Below are positions 45,525 to 53,834 of a DNA stretch of 64,000 nt, piece after piece. Positions within the stretch are counted from its first letter, which is position 1. Every line of letters starts with the position of its first letter. The stretch covers positions 1-64,000 of the forward strand of contig PMOB01000016.1 in the NCBI GenBank assembly GCA_003161615.1. The letters run 5' to 3'. The notes beneath the pieces are model-generated. The model ran no database searches. It was given only the letters and a program-made list of their open reading frames with translations, and had not been told where the DNA came from. The translations under genes were made by a program, and so were the position numbers. This DNA comes from Actinomycetota bacterium. GTDB taxonomy: Bacteria; Actinomycetota; Thermoleophilia; Gaiellales; Gaiellaceae.

Positions 45525-45540
45525 TACCCCTTTTGGGGGA
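45525..45540. promoter_or_regulatory. TACCCC-TTTT-GGGGGA dyad before HD-GYP gene
   Basis: Inverted repeat TACCCC/GGGGGA about 60 bases upstream of the HD-GYP start (minus strand). It resembles the 7-2-7 layout used by NarL/LuxR-type regulators and the G/C dyads at 25924 and 35170. On the minus strand it is followed by TATAAG, a possible -10. The gap 45466-45637 holds nothing else but the palindrome at 45600. Confidence 0.4.
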
Positions 45541-45599
45541 GTCAATCCTCGGCCCTTCTTCCACACGAACAGGGTCGGCGCAGCCGCACCCGCTCCGCA

Positions 45600-45609
45600 A
45601 GATGCATCT
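45600..45609. promoter_or_regulatory. second AGATGCATCT palindrome
   Basis: Same perfect 10-base palindrome as at 42543-42552, followed by G in both. Here it lies 135 bases upstream of the HD-GYP regulator and 28 bases downstream of the 3-hydroxyacyl-CoA dehydrogenase stop. Confidence 0.35.
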
Positions 45610-45637
45610 GGCTCATCTTGTCCTGCGGCGAAGCGGC

Positions 45638-46468
45638 TCAGTACACGTAGAAGCCGCGGCCGGATTTCCGGCCGAGCCGGCCCGCTTCGACGTGATCGCG
45701 CAGGAGCGGGCATGGCGCGTACTTGTCGTCGCCGAGGCCTTCGTGCAGCACCTCCATGATCGCGACGCACGTGTCGAGGCCGATCAGGTCGGCGAGCGCG
45801 AGCGGCCCCATCGGATGCGCGAAGCCGAGCTTCGCGATCGTGTCGATCGCCTCCGGCTCGGCGACGCCGTCGTGCAGGGCCCAGACGGCCTCGTTGATGA
45901 ACGGCATCAGGATCCGGTTGGAGACGAAGCCTGGGAAGTCGTTCGCGACCGCCGGCGTCTTCCCGAGCTCCTCGGCGAGAGCGACGATCGCGGCGGCCGT
46001 CTCGTCGGACGTCTCGCGGCCGCGCACGATCTCGACGAGCTTGAGGACCGGGACAGGGTTGAAGAAGTGCATGCCGATCACCCGGTCGGGGCGTGAGGTG
46101 GCGGCGGCGAGCGACGTGATCGGGATGGACGACGTGTTGGACGCGAGGATCGCCCCGGCCGGCAGAACGGCGTCGGCGCGCCGGAAGACGTCCTGCTTGA
46201 TCTCGGCGTCCTCGATCACCGCCTCGACCATCAGATCGGCCGGGACGAGGTCGTCGACGACCTCGACGCGCGCGAGCACCTCGTCGGGATCGGCGCCGCC
46301 CTTCTCCGCGAGCTTCTCGAGGCTTCGCCGCATCGCGGCAAGCCTGCGCTCGGTTGCCCCCGGTGCGGCGTCGTAAAGGGAGACGCGGCGGCCCGAGGCG
46401 GCCACGACCTGCGCAATGCCGCCGCCCATCTGGCCGGCGCCGACGACGAGAACGTGTTCGAAGTCCAT
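45638..46468 (-). CDS. hbd: 3-hydroxyacyl-CoA (3-hydroxybutyryl-CoA) dehydrogenase
   Basis: 276 residues, NAD(P)-dependent. Start ATG 46466-46468 ([20 protein letters not shown]) with the Rossmann GxGxMGxGIA; [15 protein letters not shown] (~108) contains the substrate Ser/Asn; [18 protein letters not shown] (~131) carries the catalytic His; [19 protein letters not shown] (~178) and [15 protein letters not shown] (~221) complete the fold. Stand-alone (not fused to a hydratase), the form typical of butyrate/PHB and short-chain pathways. Divergent from the hydrolase with 23 bases between starts. Confidence 0.93.
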   Translation of the reverse strand: MDFEHVLVVGAGQMGGGIAQVVAASGRRVSLYDAAPGATERRLAAMRRSLEKLAEKGGADPDEVLARVEVVDDLVPADLMVEAVIEDAEIKQDVFRRADAVLPAGAILASNTSSIPITSLAAATSRPDRVIGMHFFNPVPVLKLVEIVRGRETSDETAAAIVALAEELGKTPAVANDFPGFVSNRILMPFINEAVWALHDGVAEPEAIDTIAKLGFAHPMGPLALADLIGLDTCVAIMEVLHEGLGDDKYAPCPLLRDHVEAGRLGRKSGRGFYVY

Positions 46469-46491
46469 GGCGGAGAGGCTAACGTCGCCGC

Positions 46492-47265
46492 ATGTCTTCG
46501 GCAGAGGTGAATGGCGCGAGGCTCTGGTACGACGAAGCCGGCAGCGGGCGGGCCCTCCTTCTCCTGCACGGCGGGCTCGGCGACTCGGAGCTCTGGGAGC
46601 CGGTCGTGCCGTTCCTCGCGGAGCGGTTCCGGACGATCCGTACCGATCTCCGGTTCTACGGCCGCTCGACCGGGCCGGCAGCACCGTGGTCGTGGCCCGA
46701 CGACGTGATCGGAGTCCTCGACGAGCTGGGGATCGAGCGGGCCGCGCTGGCCGGGCTCTCCCTGGGCGGGCGGATCGCCGTCGACCTCGCGCTCGCGAAC
46801 CCCGACCGCGTGGAGGCGCTCGCGCTCGTCGCGCCGGGTCTCGGCGGCCACGACGGCGGCGGATATACCGAGGAAATGGAGGCGCGGTACGAGGCCGCGC
46901 TCGCGGCGAACGACGGCGAGGCGATGATGGCTGTCGATCTCGAGCCGTGGGCGCCCCTCGGGGTCGACGACCGGATCCGGCGGCTCTGGCACTCGACCCC
47001 GGACGCGAACCCTCTCCCGGACGGCATCGAGCCCCTCCCCACTCCTGGCCCGCCGGCCGCCGAACGGCTCGGCGAACTGTCCGTCCCCACGCTCGTCGTC
47101 ACCGTGTCGCACGATCCGCCGGGAATGCAAGAGATCGGGCCGCTCGTCGCGCGCGAAGCCCCGGACGCCCGCCACGTCGAGCTCGACTCCGACCACTATG
47201 TGACGCTGCGCGAGCCGGAGCTCGTCGCGCGGACGCTGCTCGAGTTCCTCTCAGACCTCGACTAG
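46492..47265 (+). CDS. alpha/beta hydrolase
   Basis: 257 residues. HGG oxyanion motif in [14 protein letters not shown] (~22-35), nucleophile Ser in [12 protein letters not shown] (~86-97), base His in [13 protein letters not shown] (~235-247). Similar to the 3-oxoadipate enol-lactonase/haloperoxidase-like group, but the substrate cannot be named. It lies between fatty-acid-type genes (hbd and thiolase) on the opposite strand; its end overlaps the thiolase stop by 15 bases. Confidence 0.85.
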   Translation: MSSAEVNGARLWYDEAGSGRALLLLHGGLGDSELWEPVVPFLAERFRTIRTDLRFYGRSTGPAAPWSWPDDVIGVLDELGIERAALAGLSLGGRIAVDLALANPDRVEALALVAPGLGGHDGGGYTEEMEARYEAALAANDGEAMMAVDLEPWAPLGVDDRIRRLWHSTPDANPLPDGIEPLPTPGPPAAERLGELSVPTLVVTVSHDPPGMQEIGPLVAREAPDARHVELDSDHYVTLREPELVARTLLEFLSDLD

Positions 47266-48402
47266 GAGCGCGTCGCCCTGGCCGCCGCCGGAGCAGATTG
47301 CGGCTAGGCCATAGCCGCCGCCTGAGCGGCGCAGGTCGTGGATCATCGTCCCGAGGATCCGGCCGCCGCTCGCGCCGATCGGATGGCCGAGCGCGACCGC
47401 TCCACCGTTGACATTTGCGGTTGCGGGGTCTGCTTCGAGCATGGCCAAGGAGTTGAGGGCGACCGAGCAGAACGCCTCGTTGATCTCGATGCGCTTGACG
47501 TCGGAGATCGTCTTTCCCGCCTTCTCGAGCGCCTGGCGTCCGGCGTTGGCGGGCGTGCGCGCGAGCCACGCGAACTCGTCGGCGACGTAGCCCTGCGCGA
47601 CGATCGTCGCGAGCGGCTCGAGCCCGCGCCGCTTGGCGAACTCCTCCGAGCAGACGATCACGCACGAGGCGCCGTCGTTGACGCCCGGCGCGTTGCCGGC
47701 GGTGACCGTCCCCTCGGGATCCATGACCGGCTTCAGCGAGGCGAGCTTCTCGAGCGTCGTGTCGCGCCGGACGGATTCGTCGGCGGTAACGTCGCCGACG
47801 GGGACGATCTCGTCGGCGAAGTGCCCGGCGTCCTGCGCGGCCGCAGCGCGCTCGTGCGAACGGAAGGCCCACGCGTCCTGATCCTCGCGAGAGACACCGA
47901 GCTCACGCGCGACCTTCGCCGCCTGCTGAACCATGTGGAGATCGTCGAAGGTCGAGCGAAGGCCGTCCCAGATCATCAGATCGACTAGGGACCCGTCCCC
48001 CATCCGATAGCCCTGGCGCGCCTTCGGCAGCGCGTACGGCGCGTTCGTCATCGACTCCATCCCGCCCGTGACTACGAGCTCGACGTCGCCGGCGCGGATC
48101 ATGGAGTCGGCGATCTCGACCGCGCGGATCGAGGAGGCGCAAACCTTGTTGACGGTGTCGGAGGGGACGTCGATCGGGATGCCGCCGCCGACCGCCGCCT
48201 GCCGCGCGGGCGCCTGCCCCGCGCCAGCCTGCAGCACCTGGCCCATGATCGCGTAGTCGACCTCGCTTCCCTCGAGCCCGACACGCTCGAGCGCGGCGCG
48301 GATCGCGACCGCCCCGAGCTCGGTCGCCGAATGACCCGCGAGGCCGCCGTTCAGCTTCCCGAACGGGGTCCGGACCGCGGAGACGATGACGGAGCGGCTC
48401 AC
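47251..48402 (-). CDS. acetyl-CoA acetyltransferase (thiolase)
   Basis: 383 residues. Nucleophilic Cys88 in DTVNKVCASSIRA; catalytic His in GGAVALGHPIGASGGRI (~335); second Cys in [16 protein letters not shown] (C-terminus). The length and VCASS/CSGGG motifs fit biosynthetic/degradative acetoacetyl-CoA thiolase. With hbd, crotonase, acyl-CoA dehydrogenase and ETF in the window it completes a C4 beta-oxidation set. Ten bases after the M42 peptidase gene stop. Confidence 0.94.
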   Translation of the reverse strand: MSRSVIVSAVRTPFGKLNGGLAGHSATELGAVAIRAALERVGLEGSEVDYAIMGQVLQAGAGQAPARQAAVGGGIPIDVPSDTVNKVCASSIRAVEIADSMIRAGDVELVVTGGMESMTNAPYALPKARQGYRMGDGSLVDLMIWDGLRSTFDDLHMVQQAAKVARELGVSREDQDAWAFRSHERAAAAQDAGHFADEIVPVGDVTADESVRRDTTLEKLASLKPVMDPEGTVTAGNAPGVNDGASCVIVCSEEFAKRRGLEPLATIVAQGYVADEFAWLARTPANAGRQALEKAGKTISDVKRIEINEAFCSVALNSLAMLEADPATANVNGGAVALGHPIGASGGRILGTMIHDLRRSGGGYGLAAICSGGGQGDALLVEV

Positions 48403-48411
48403 GCTCCCACG

Positions 48412-49467
48412 TTAGCCAGCGAGGCTCAGGCCGGGCTCGAGCCGCTGCGCGAAGGCGGTGAGAAGTTGCACCGCGCGCTCGATGTCCTCGAGGTCGACCA
48501 TCTCGACCGGTGAGTGCATGTAACGAAGCGGCACCGAGACGAGCCCAGTCGCGACTCCGCGCCGGCTGAGATAGACGGCGTCGGCATCGGTGTTCGTGTG
48601 GCCTCGTGAGACCTCAACCGCGAACGGGATTCCCTCCTTCTCGGCCGTCTCGTGGAGGAGCTCGAAGACCGTCGGGTGGAGCGACGGGCCGCGCTGCAGC
48701 GTCGGGCCGCCGCCGAGGACGACCTTGCCCTCGTCCTCGTGATCGCCACCGCGGACGTCGGTCGCGTGCGTCACGTCGACGGCGATGGCGATCTCCGGCT
48801 CGGTCGCAAAGGCCGTCGTCCGGGAGCCGGCGAAGTCGCCGACCTCCTCCTGCACCGCCGCAACCGCGATCACGTCACCGCGCGGGCCGCCGTGCTCGGC
48901 GACCCGCCGCGCCGTCTCGAGAGCGACGTAGCAACCGATCCTGTTGTCGAATGCGCGTGATACGACACGGCTGCCGTGCAGCGCGAGCGGCGAGCCGTGC
49001 CAGACCGCGCCGTCGCCGGGCCGCACGAGCGTGCCGAGCTCCTCTGCGTCCTTTGCGCCGACGTCGAGGAAAAGGTCGTCGTAGTCGAGCGGCTTGCGGT
49101 CGGCGCCGCGCTTGAGCTTCTGCTTGCGTGCATGGACAACGCCGGGGATCGTGCCGTCCCGCGTGAGCACCGAGACACGCTGGCCGAGGATCACGTGCGG
49201 GTCGAAGCCGCCGATCGGGCGCACGGCCGCAAAGCCGTCGTCACCGAGATGCGTGATGACCACGCCGATCTCGTCGATGTGACCGACGATCGCGAGCGAC
49301 GGCCCACCGGCCGTGCCGGGAACGCGGACCCACGAGCTGCCGAGGACGTCGGACGAGACCTCGCCGACGGCGCCGGCGGCCTTGCGCCAGACGGCAGCGA
49401 CGGTCCGCTCCTGGCCTGACGGGCCGGGAGTCGTGAGAAGTTGTTCGAGGAGATCGGGAAGCGGCAT
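48412..49467 (-). CDS. M42-family metallo-aminopeptidase
   Basis: 351-residue cytosolic co-catalytic zinc peptidase (glutamyl aminopeptidase/tetrahedral aminopeptidase group, sometimes labelled endoglucanase M). Ligands and catalytic residues are visible: His in IVGHIDEIGVVITHL (~61), Asp in SRAFDNRIGCYVAL (~170), Glu-Glu in AAVQEEVGDFAGSRTTA (~205), Asp in AIAVDVTHATD (~232) and His in LRYMHSPVEMVDL (~320). Oligomeric particle formation is usual in the family. Divergent from the ACT/trp operon, 55 bases between starts. Confidence 0.92.
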   Translation of the reverse strand: MPLPDLLEQLLTTPGPSGQERTVAAVWRKAAGAVGEVSSDVLGSSWVRVPGTAGGPSLAIVGHIDEIGVVITHLGDDGFAAVRPIGGFDPHVILGQRVSVLTRDGTIPGVVHARKQKLKRGADRKPLDYDDLFLDVGAKDAEELGTLVRPGDGAVWHGSPLALHGSRVVSRAFDNRIGCYVALETARRVAEHGGPRGDVIAVAAVQEEVGDFAGSRTTAFATEPEIAIAVDVTHATDVRGGDHEDEGKVVLGGGPTLQRGPSLHPTVFELLHETAEKEGIPFAVEVSRGHTNTDADAVYLSRRGVATGLVSVPLRYMHSPVEMVDLEDIERAVQLLTAFAQRLEPGLSLAG

Positions 49468-49522
49468 CGGCGCGCGACTCTACCTGCGCGGCGCCGCGCG
49501 GCTCCGCGATAGCGTCCCGGCC

Positions 49523-49897
49523 GTGCAGCTTCGGACGCTTCCCGACAGCTACGCCGTCGTCCGCCTCCATCCCGGCGCTGAGCTGCCCGAGTGGGTCGAC
49601 AAAGGCCCGTTCCGCTCGGTCACCCGGACCGACCACGAGGTCTCAGTCGTCTGCCGTGACCCCGACGTCCCGGAGGGCGAGAGCGTCGACCGCGGCTGGA
49701 CGGTGCTCGAGGTGATGGGGCCGCTCGACTTCTCGCTCACGGGCGTGATCGCCGCGCTCGTTGCGCCACTCGCAAAAGCAGAGGTGCCGATCTTCGTCAT
49801 CTCGACATTCGAGTCGGACTACGTGCTCGTCCGCTCCTCCGACCTCGGCCGCGCCGCCGACGCGCTCGAGGAAGCCGGTCACGTCTTCGCCGCCTGA
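49523..49897 (+). CDS. ACT-domain protein leading the trp operon
   Basis: 124 residues from GTG 49523-49525 (VQLRTLPDSYAVVRLHPG). Two ACT-like halves; the second is clear: WTVLEVMGPLDFSLTGVIAALVAPLAKAEVPIFVISTFESDYVLVRSSDL (split across ~58-110). This is the ACT_7/CASTOR-like type that binds amino acids. It is immediately upstream of trpE in the same direction, so a role in sensing an amino acid for tryptophan synthesis is possible, but related proteins occur in other contexts. Confidence 0.8.
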   Translation: MQLRTLPDSYAVVRLHPGAELPEWVDKGPFRSVTRTDHEVSVVCRDPDVPEGESVDRGWTVLEVMGPLDFSLTGVIAALVAPLAKAEVPIFVISTFESDYVLVRSSDLGRAADALEEAGHVFAA

Positions 49898-49910
49898 GCT
49901 CCCCGCCGAC

Positions 49911-51113
49911 CTGCTGACGCCACTCGGCGCCTACTTGCGACTGCGCGAGAGAGGACGCGCGGCATTTCTCCTCGAGTCGGTCGAGCGCGGACGTCTCGGC
50001 CGTCACAGCTTCGTCGGAGCCGGAACTCGGCTCGTCTCCTTCGAGGAGGCGGAGCAGCTCGGCGAGCCCGTCGTCGGCTATCTCGGCTACGACGCCGTCG
50101 CCCGGTTCGAGCCGACGGTGCCGCTGCCGGACGACGGGCCGGACACGGCCGAGAGCGTCTTCCTCGTCCCCGATGTGCTCATCCGCTTCGATCACGCTCG
50201 CGGCATCGCGGAACTGCTGCGCGGCGACGCGGACGCGCTGAGCGGCGAGGAGCCTGAGCTCCCGCACGGCGGCGGCGAGCGCGGCCCGCTCGAGCGCGAG
50301 CCGTCCCGCGAAGAGCACATTCGCCGCATCGAGCGGGCGAAGGACCACATCCGCGAGGGCGACGTCTTCCAGGTCGTCATCTCCCAACGCGCGACGTGGC
50401 CCACATCGGCGTCGGCGGTCGAGCTCTACCGCGCCCTCCGCCGCGTCAACCCGTCCCCGTACCTCTTCCTTTTGGAGCTGGACGACCTCGCCCTCGTGGG
50501 CAGCTCGCCGGAGACGGTGGTCAAGTGCAGCGGCGCTCACGCCGAGCTCAACCCGATCGCCGGGACGATCTGGCCGGCAGGCGGAGACGAATCCGCGCTC
50601 CTCGCGTCGGAGAAGGACCGCGCGGAGCACACGATGCTCGTCGACCTCGGCCGCAACGACCTCTCGCGCGTCTGCGTCCCCGGCTCCGTGCGCGTCGAGC
50701 GCTTCATGGAGGCCGAGCGCTACTCCCACGTCACGCATCTCGTCTCCGAGGTCGCCGGCGAGTTGCAGGAGGGCGTGACGCCGTTCGAGCTCCTCCGCGC
50801 CTGCTTCCCCGCCGGCACCGTCTCGGGCGCACCGAAAGTCCGCGCGATGCAGATCATCAGCGAGCTCGAAGGCTTCCGGCGCGGGATCTACGCGGGCGCG
50901 GTCGGCTACTTCCTGCCGGCTGAGCGGGAGCTCGACACGTGCATCGCGATCCGGACGCTGTGGCTCCGGGCCGGCGTCGCGCACCTCCAGGCCGGCGGCG
51001 GGATCGTCGCCGACTCGGATCCGGCCGCCGAGCACGACGAGTGTCTCGCCAAGCTGCGGGCTCTGGAGACGGCGATCGAGCTGGCAGAGTCGGAGCAGGA
51101 CGCGGTGTCGTGA
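49911..51113 (+). CDS. trpE: anthranilate synthase component I, compact; start uncertain
   Basis: Chorismate + ammonia to anthranilate, with TrpG. Motifs: TPLGAYLRL at the N-terminus, VVGYLGYDAVARFEP (~60), GDVFQVVISQRATW (~152), SSPETVVKCSG (~196), PIAGTIWPAG (~210), DLGRNDLSRVC (~246), SHVTHLVSEVAG (~271) and FPAGTVSGAPKVRAM (~300). About 400 residues, roughly 100 shorter than usual: the segment between HSFVGAG and the GYLGYD motif is largely missing. There is no ATG, GTG or TTG between the ACT gene stop (49897) and the conserved TPLGAYLRL; an in-frame ATG at 49761 lies far inside the ACT gene, and a TTG at 49935 would cut the motif. I give CTG 49911 as a best guess. The stop overlaps trpG (GTGA). 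Confidence 0.9.
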   Translation: MLTPLGAYLRLRERGRAAFLLESVERGRLGRHSFVGAGTRLVSFEEAEQLGEPVVGYLGYDAVARFEPTVPLPDDGPDTAESVFLVPDVLIRFDHARGIAELLRGDADALSGEEPELPHGGGERGPLEREPSREEHIRRIERAKDHIREGDVFQVVISQRATWPTSASAVELYRALRRVNPSPYLFLLELDDLALVGSSPETVVKCSGAHAELNPIAGTIWPAGGDESALLASEKDRAEHTMLVDLGRNDLSRVCVPGSVRVERFMEAERYSHVTHLVSEVAGELQEGVTPFELLRACFPAGTVSGAPKVRAMQIISELEGFRRGIYAGAVGYFLPAERELDTCIAIRTLWLRAGVAHLQAGGGIVADSDPAAEHDECLAKLRALETAIELAESEQDAVS

Positions 51114-51673
51114 TCCTTCTCATCGACAACTACGACTCGTTCTCGTACAACCTCGCGCACCTGTTCGGAGCGGAGGGCGCGGAGGTTCTCGTGCGCCGGA
51201 ACGACGAGCTCGACGCCGACGAGGCGGAGCGGCTCGCGCCGTCGCACCTCGTCGTCTCCCCCGGGCCGGGGCGACCGAGAGCCGCGGGCGCTACCTGCGC
51301 GATCCTCGAGCGCCTCCTCCCCACGACCCCCACGCTAGGCGTCTGCCTCGGCCACCAGGCCCTCGTCGAGGTCTGCGGCGGCGAGGTCGGCTACGCGCGC
51401 GAGCTCGTGCATGGCAAGGCGAGCCCCGTCCGGCACGAGGGAACGGGCCTCTTCACCGGACTGCCGGATCCCTTCGACGCCGGCCGCTACCACTCGCTCG
51501 CGGCGACCCGGTTGCCGGACTCGCTCGAACCGACGGCGTTTGCGGACGATGGCGAGGTGATGGCAGTGCGCCACCGGGAACTGCCGGCGGTCGGCGTCCA
51601 GTTCCACCCCGAGTCGGTGCTCACGCCCGAAGGCCCCGCGCTCGCGCGCAACTTCCTCGAGGACCGACTGTGA
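51110..51673 (+). CDS. trpG: anthranilate synthase component II (glutamine amidotransferase)
   Basis: 187-residue class I amidotransferase. Start GTG 51110-51112 overlapping the trpE stop gives VILLIDNYDSFSYNLAHLFG. Nucleophile Cys in TLGVCLGHQALVEVCGG (~75), oxyanion PGPGRPRAAG (~48), HGKASPVRHEG (~102) and the His/Glu pair in VGVQFHPESVLTPEG (~163). TrpG rather than PabA by operon context. Confidence 0.95.
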   Translation: MILLIDNYDSFSYNLAHLFGAEGAEVLVRRNDELDADEAERLAPSHLVVSPGPGRPRAAGATCAILERLLPTTPTLGVCLGHQALVEVCGGEVGYARELVHGKASPVRHEGTGLFTGLPDPFDAGRYHSLAATRLPDSLEPTAFADDGEVMAVRHRELPAVGVQFHPESVLTPEGPALARNFLEDRL

Positions 51674-52680
51674 TCCAGCAGGTCGTCTCCCGGCTGCTCG
51701 ACGGCCACGACCTCTCGCGGGAAGAGGCGCGCGCGACGATGGGCGAGATCATGGCCGGCGAGGCGACGCAGGCCCAGATCGCGGGCTTCCTCGTCGCGCT
51801 GCGCGCGAAGGGCGAGACGGCGGAGGAGATCGTCGGCTGCGCCGAGGCGATGCGCGAGCACGTCCTCCACGTCCACCCGAAGCGCACCGACATCGTCGAC
51901 GTCGTCGGCACCGGCGGGGACGGCGCGAACACGTACAACATCTCGACCGCAGCAACTCTCGTCGCGGCAGCGGCGGGAGCGGCAGTGGCGAAGCACGGCA
52001 ACCGCGCGGCGTCGTCGCAGACGGGCTCCGCGGACGTGCTCGAGGCGCTCGGCTTCCGCCTGGAACTGCCGCCCGAGCGGATCGAGCGCTCGATCGACGA
52101 GCTCGGCTTCGGCTTCCTCTTCGCGCAGGCGCACCACCCCGCGATGCGCTACGCCGCGCCGGTTCGACGCGAGCTTGCGACGCGTACCGTGTTCAACGTG
52201 CTCGGCCCGCTCACGAACCCCGCCGGGGCGCGCGCCCTCGTCCTCGGGACCTACTCGCCTGAGCTTGCGCGAACGCTCGCGCAGGCGCTCGTCCAGCTGG
52301 AAGCGACGCGCGCCTACGTCGTGCACGGCGCCGGCGGCATCGACGAGCTCTCGCCGTGCGGCCCGAACCTCGTCTGCGAAGTGGAGAACGGCGCCGTCCG
52401 TGAGTACGAGCTCGACCCGCTCGAGCTCGGCATCGAGCGCTGCGACCCGCAGGAGCTGCGCGGCGGCGATCCGGCGAAAAACGCGGCGGCGTTGCGCGAG
52501 GTGCTCGACGGCGAGGAGGGCGGGCACCGGTCGGCGGTGATCCTCAACGCCGCGGGCGGGATCGCGGCGGCCGGTCGCGCCGAGAGCCTCCGCGAGGGGA
52601 TCGCGCGCGCCCGCGAGGCGATCGACTCCGGCGATGCGCTGACGCGGCTCGACGAGCTCGTGGAGTTCTCCCAGGCATGA
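51670..52680 (+). CDS. trpD: anthranilate phosphoribosyltransferase
   Basis: 336 residues, GTG start overlapping trpG by 4 bases. PRPP-binding DVVGTGGDGANTYNIST (~77-93), KHGNRAASSQTGSADVLEALG (~109), FLFAQAHHPAMRYAAPVRRELATRTVFNVLGPLTNPAG (in pieces, ~150-188) and YVVHGAGGIDELSP (~215) are all family standard. Separate from trpG, unlike the E. coli fusion. The stop overlaps the next start (ATGA). Confidence 0.96.
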   Translation: MIQQVVSRLLDGHDLSREEARATMGEIMAGEATQAQIAGFLVALRAKGETAEEIVGCAEAMREHVLHVHPKRTDIVDVVGTGGDGANTYNISTAATLVAAAAGAAVAKHGNRAASSQTGSADVLEALGFRLELPPERIERSIDELGFGFLFAQAHHPAMRYAAPVRRELATRTVFNVLGPLTNPAGARALVLGTYSPELARTLAQALVQLEATRAYVVHGAGGIDELSPCGPNLVCEVENGAVREYELDPLELGIERCDPQELRGGDPAKNAAALREVLDGEEGGHRSAVILNAAGGIAAAGRAESLREGIARAREAIDSGDALTRLDELVEFSQA

Positions 52681-53834
52681 GGTTCGCCGAGGCCCTCTCC
52701 CAGCCGGGACTCGGCGCCGTCGCCGAGTTCAAGCGGCGCTCGCCGTCCGCCGGCGACATCCGGCCGGACGCCCGCGTGACAGACGTCGTCCCGGCCTATG
52801 CCGTCGCCGGCGCGAGGGCCGTCTCCGTGCTCGTGGACGAGCGTTTCGGCGGCACCCTCGACGACCTGCGCGCGGCACGAGCCGCCACCACTCTGCCGCT
52901 GCTCGCGAAAGGCTTCTTCTTGACGGAGGGCGATCTGCTGGAGCTGCGTGACGCAGGCGCTGACGCGGCGCTGCTCATCCTCCGCGACCTCGACGACGCG
53001 ACCGCGACGCGCCTCATGGCCGAGGCGGAGCGGCTCGGTCTCGACACGCTCGTCGAGGCGCACGACGAGGAGGAGCTCGAACGCGCGACGGCCCTCGGCG
53101 CGACGGTGATCGGCGTCAACGCGCGCGACCTCTCGACGTTCCACATCGACCGCCACGCGCAGCTCGACCTCGTGGCGCGCGCGCCACACGACCGGATCGT
53201 GATCGCCGAGAGCGCGATCCACACGCGCGCGCAGGCTGCGGCTGCGGAGCTTGCGGGAGCCGACGCAGTCCTCGTCGGCACCTCCCTCATGCGCGCCGCC
53301 GATCCGGCGGCGAAGCTGCGCGAGCTGTTCTCCCGTCCGCTCGTCAAGGTCTGCGGACTGACACGACAGGAGGATGTCGACGCAGCGGGCGAGGCGGGCG
53401 CCGACCTCGTCGGCTTCGTCTTCGCCGAGGGATCGCCGCGCCGCGCGCCGGCCCTGCTCGACGTCCCCGAGACGACGCTCTCCGTCGCCGTCCAGGTCGG
53501 CGAGCCGCAGGAGACCGGCGCCGACCTCGTCCAGCTCTACCCCGACGACGGCGGCACGGTGCGCGGCCGCGACGCCGTCCTGCTCCGCGGCGGCGAGGAG
53601 GTCGCCCGCGTTCTCGATCTGCCCTGGCAAGGAGACGACCCCGATCACTGGCGGAAGGCAGCCGCCACCGACGGCCGCGTCATGCTCGCCGGCGGGCTCG
53701 GCCCGGAGAACGTCCGCGAGGCGATCGAGACCGTGCGACCATGGGCCGTTGACGCCTCCTCGTCGCTCGAACGGGAGCCGGGAATCAAAGACCACGACCG
53801 CGTCCGCGCCTTCGTCGAGGCGGCCCGCGGATGA
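52677..53834 (+). CDS. trpCF: bifunctional indole-3-glycerol-phosphate synthase / phosphoribosylanthranilate isomerase
   Basis: 385-residue fusion. TrpC domain ~1-218: [14 protein letters not shown] (Glu/Lys of the active site), [15 protein letters not shown] (catalytic Lys; the common RKDF is AKGF), [42 protein letters not shown]. TrpF domain ~220-385: [21 protein letters not shown] (catalytic Cys), [44 protein letters not shown]. Both halves are short: TrpC lacks the usual ~40-residue N-terminal extension and TrpF is ~165 residues against ~200. No in-frame stop separates them. The start overlaps trpD and the stop overlaps trpB. Confidence 0.95.
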   Translation: MRFAEALSQPGLGAVAEFKRRSPSAGDIRPDARVTDVVPAYAVAGARAVSVLVDERFGGTLDDLRAARAATTLPLLAKGFFLTEGDLLELRDAGADAALLILRDLDDATATRLMAEAERLGLDTLVEAHDEEELERATALGATVIGVNARDLSTFHIDRHAQLDLVARAPHDRIVIAESAIHTRAQAAAAELAGADAVLVGTSLMRAADPAAKLRELFSRPLVKVCGLTRQEDVDAAGEAGADLVGFVFAEGSPRRAPALLDVPETTLSVAVQVGEPQETGADLVQLYPDDGGTVRGRDAVLLRGGEEVARVLDLPWQGDDPDHWRKAAATDGRVMLAGGLGPENVREAIETVRPWAVDASSSLEREPGIKDHDRVRAFVEAARG

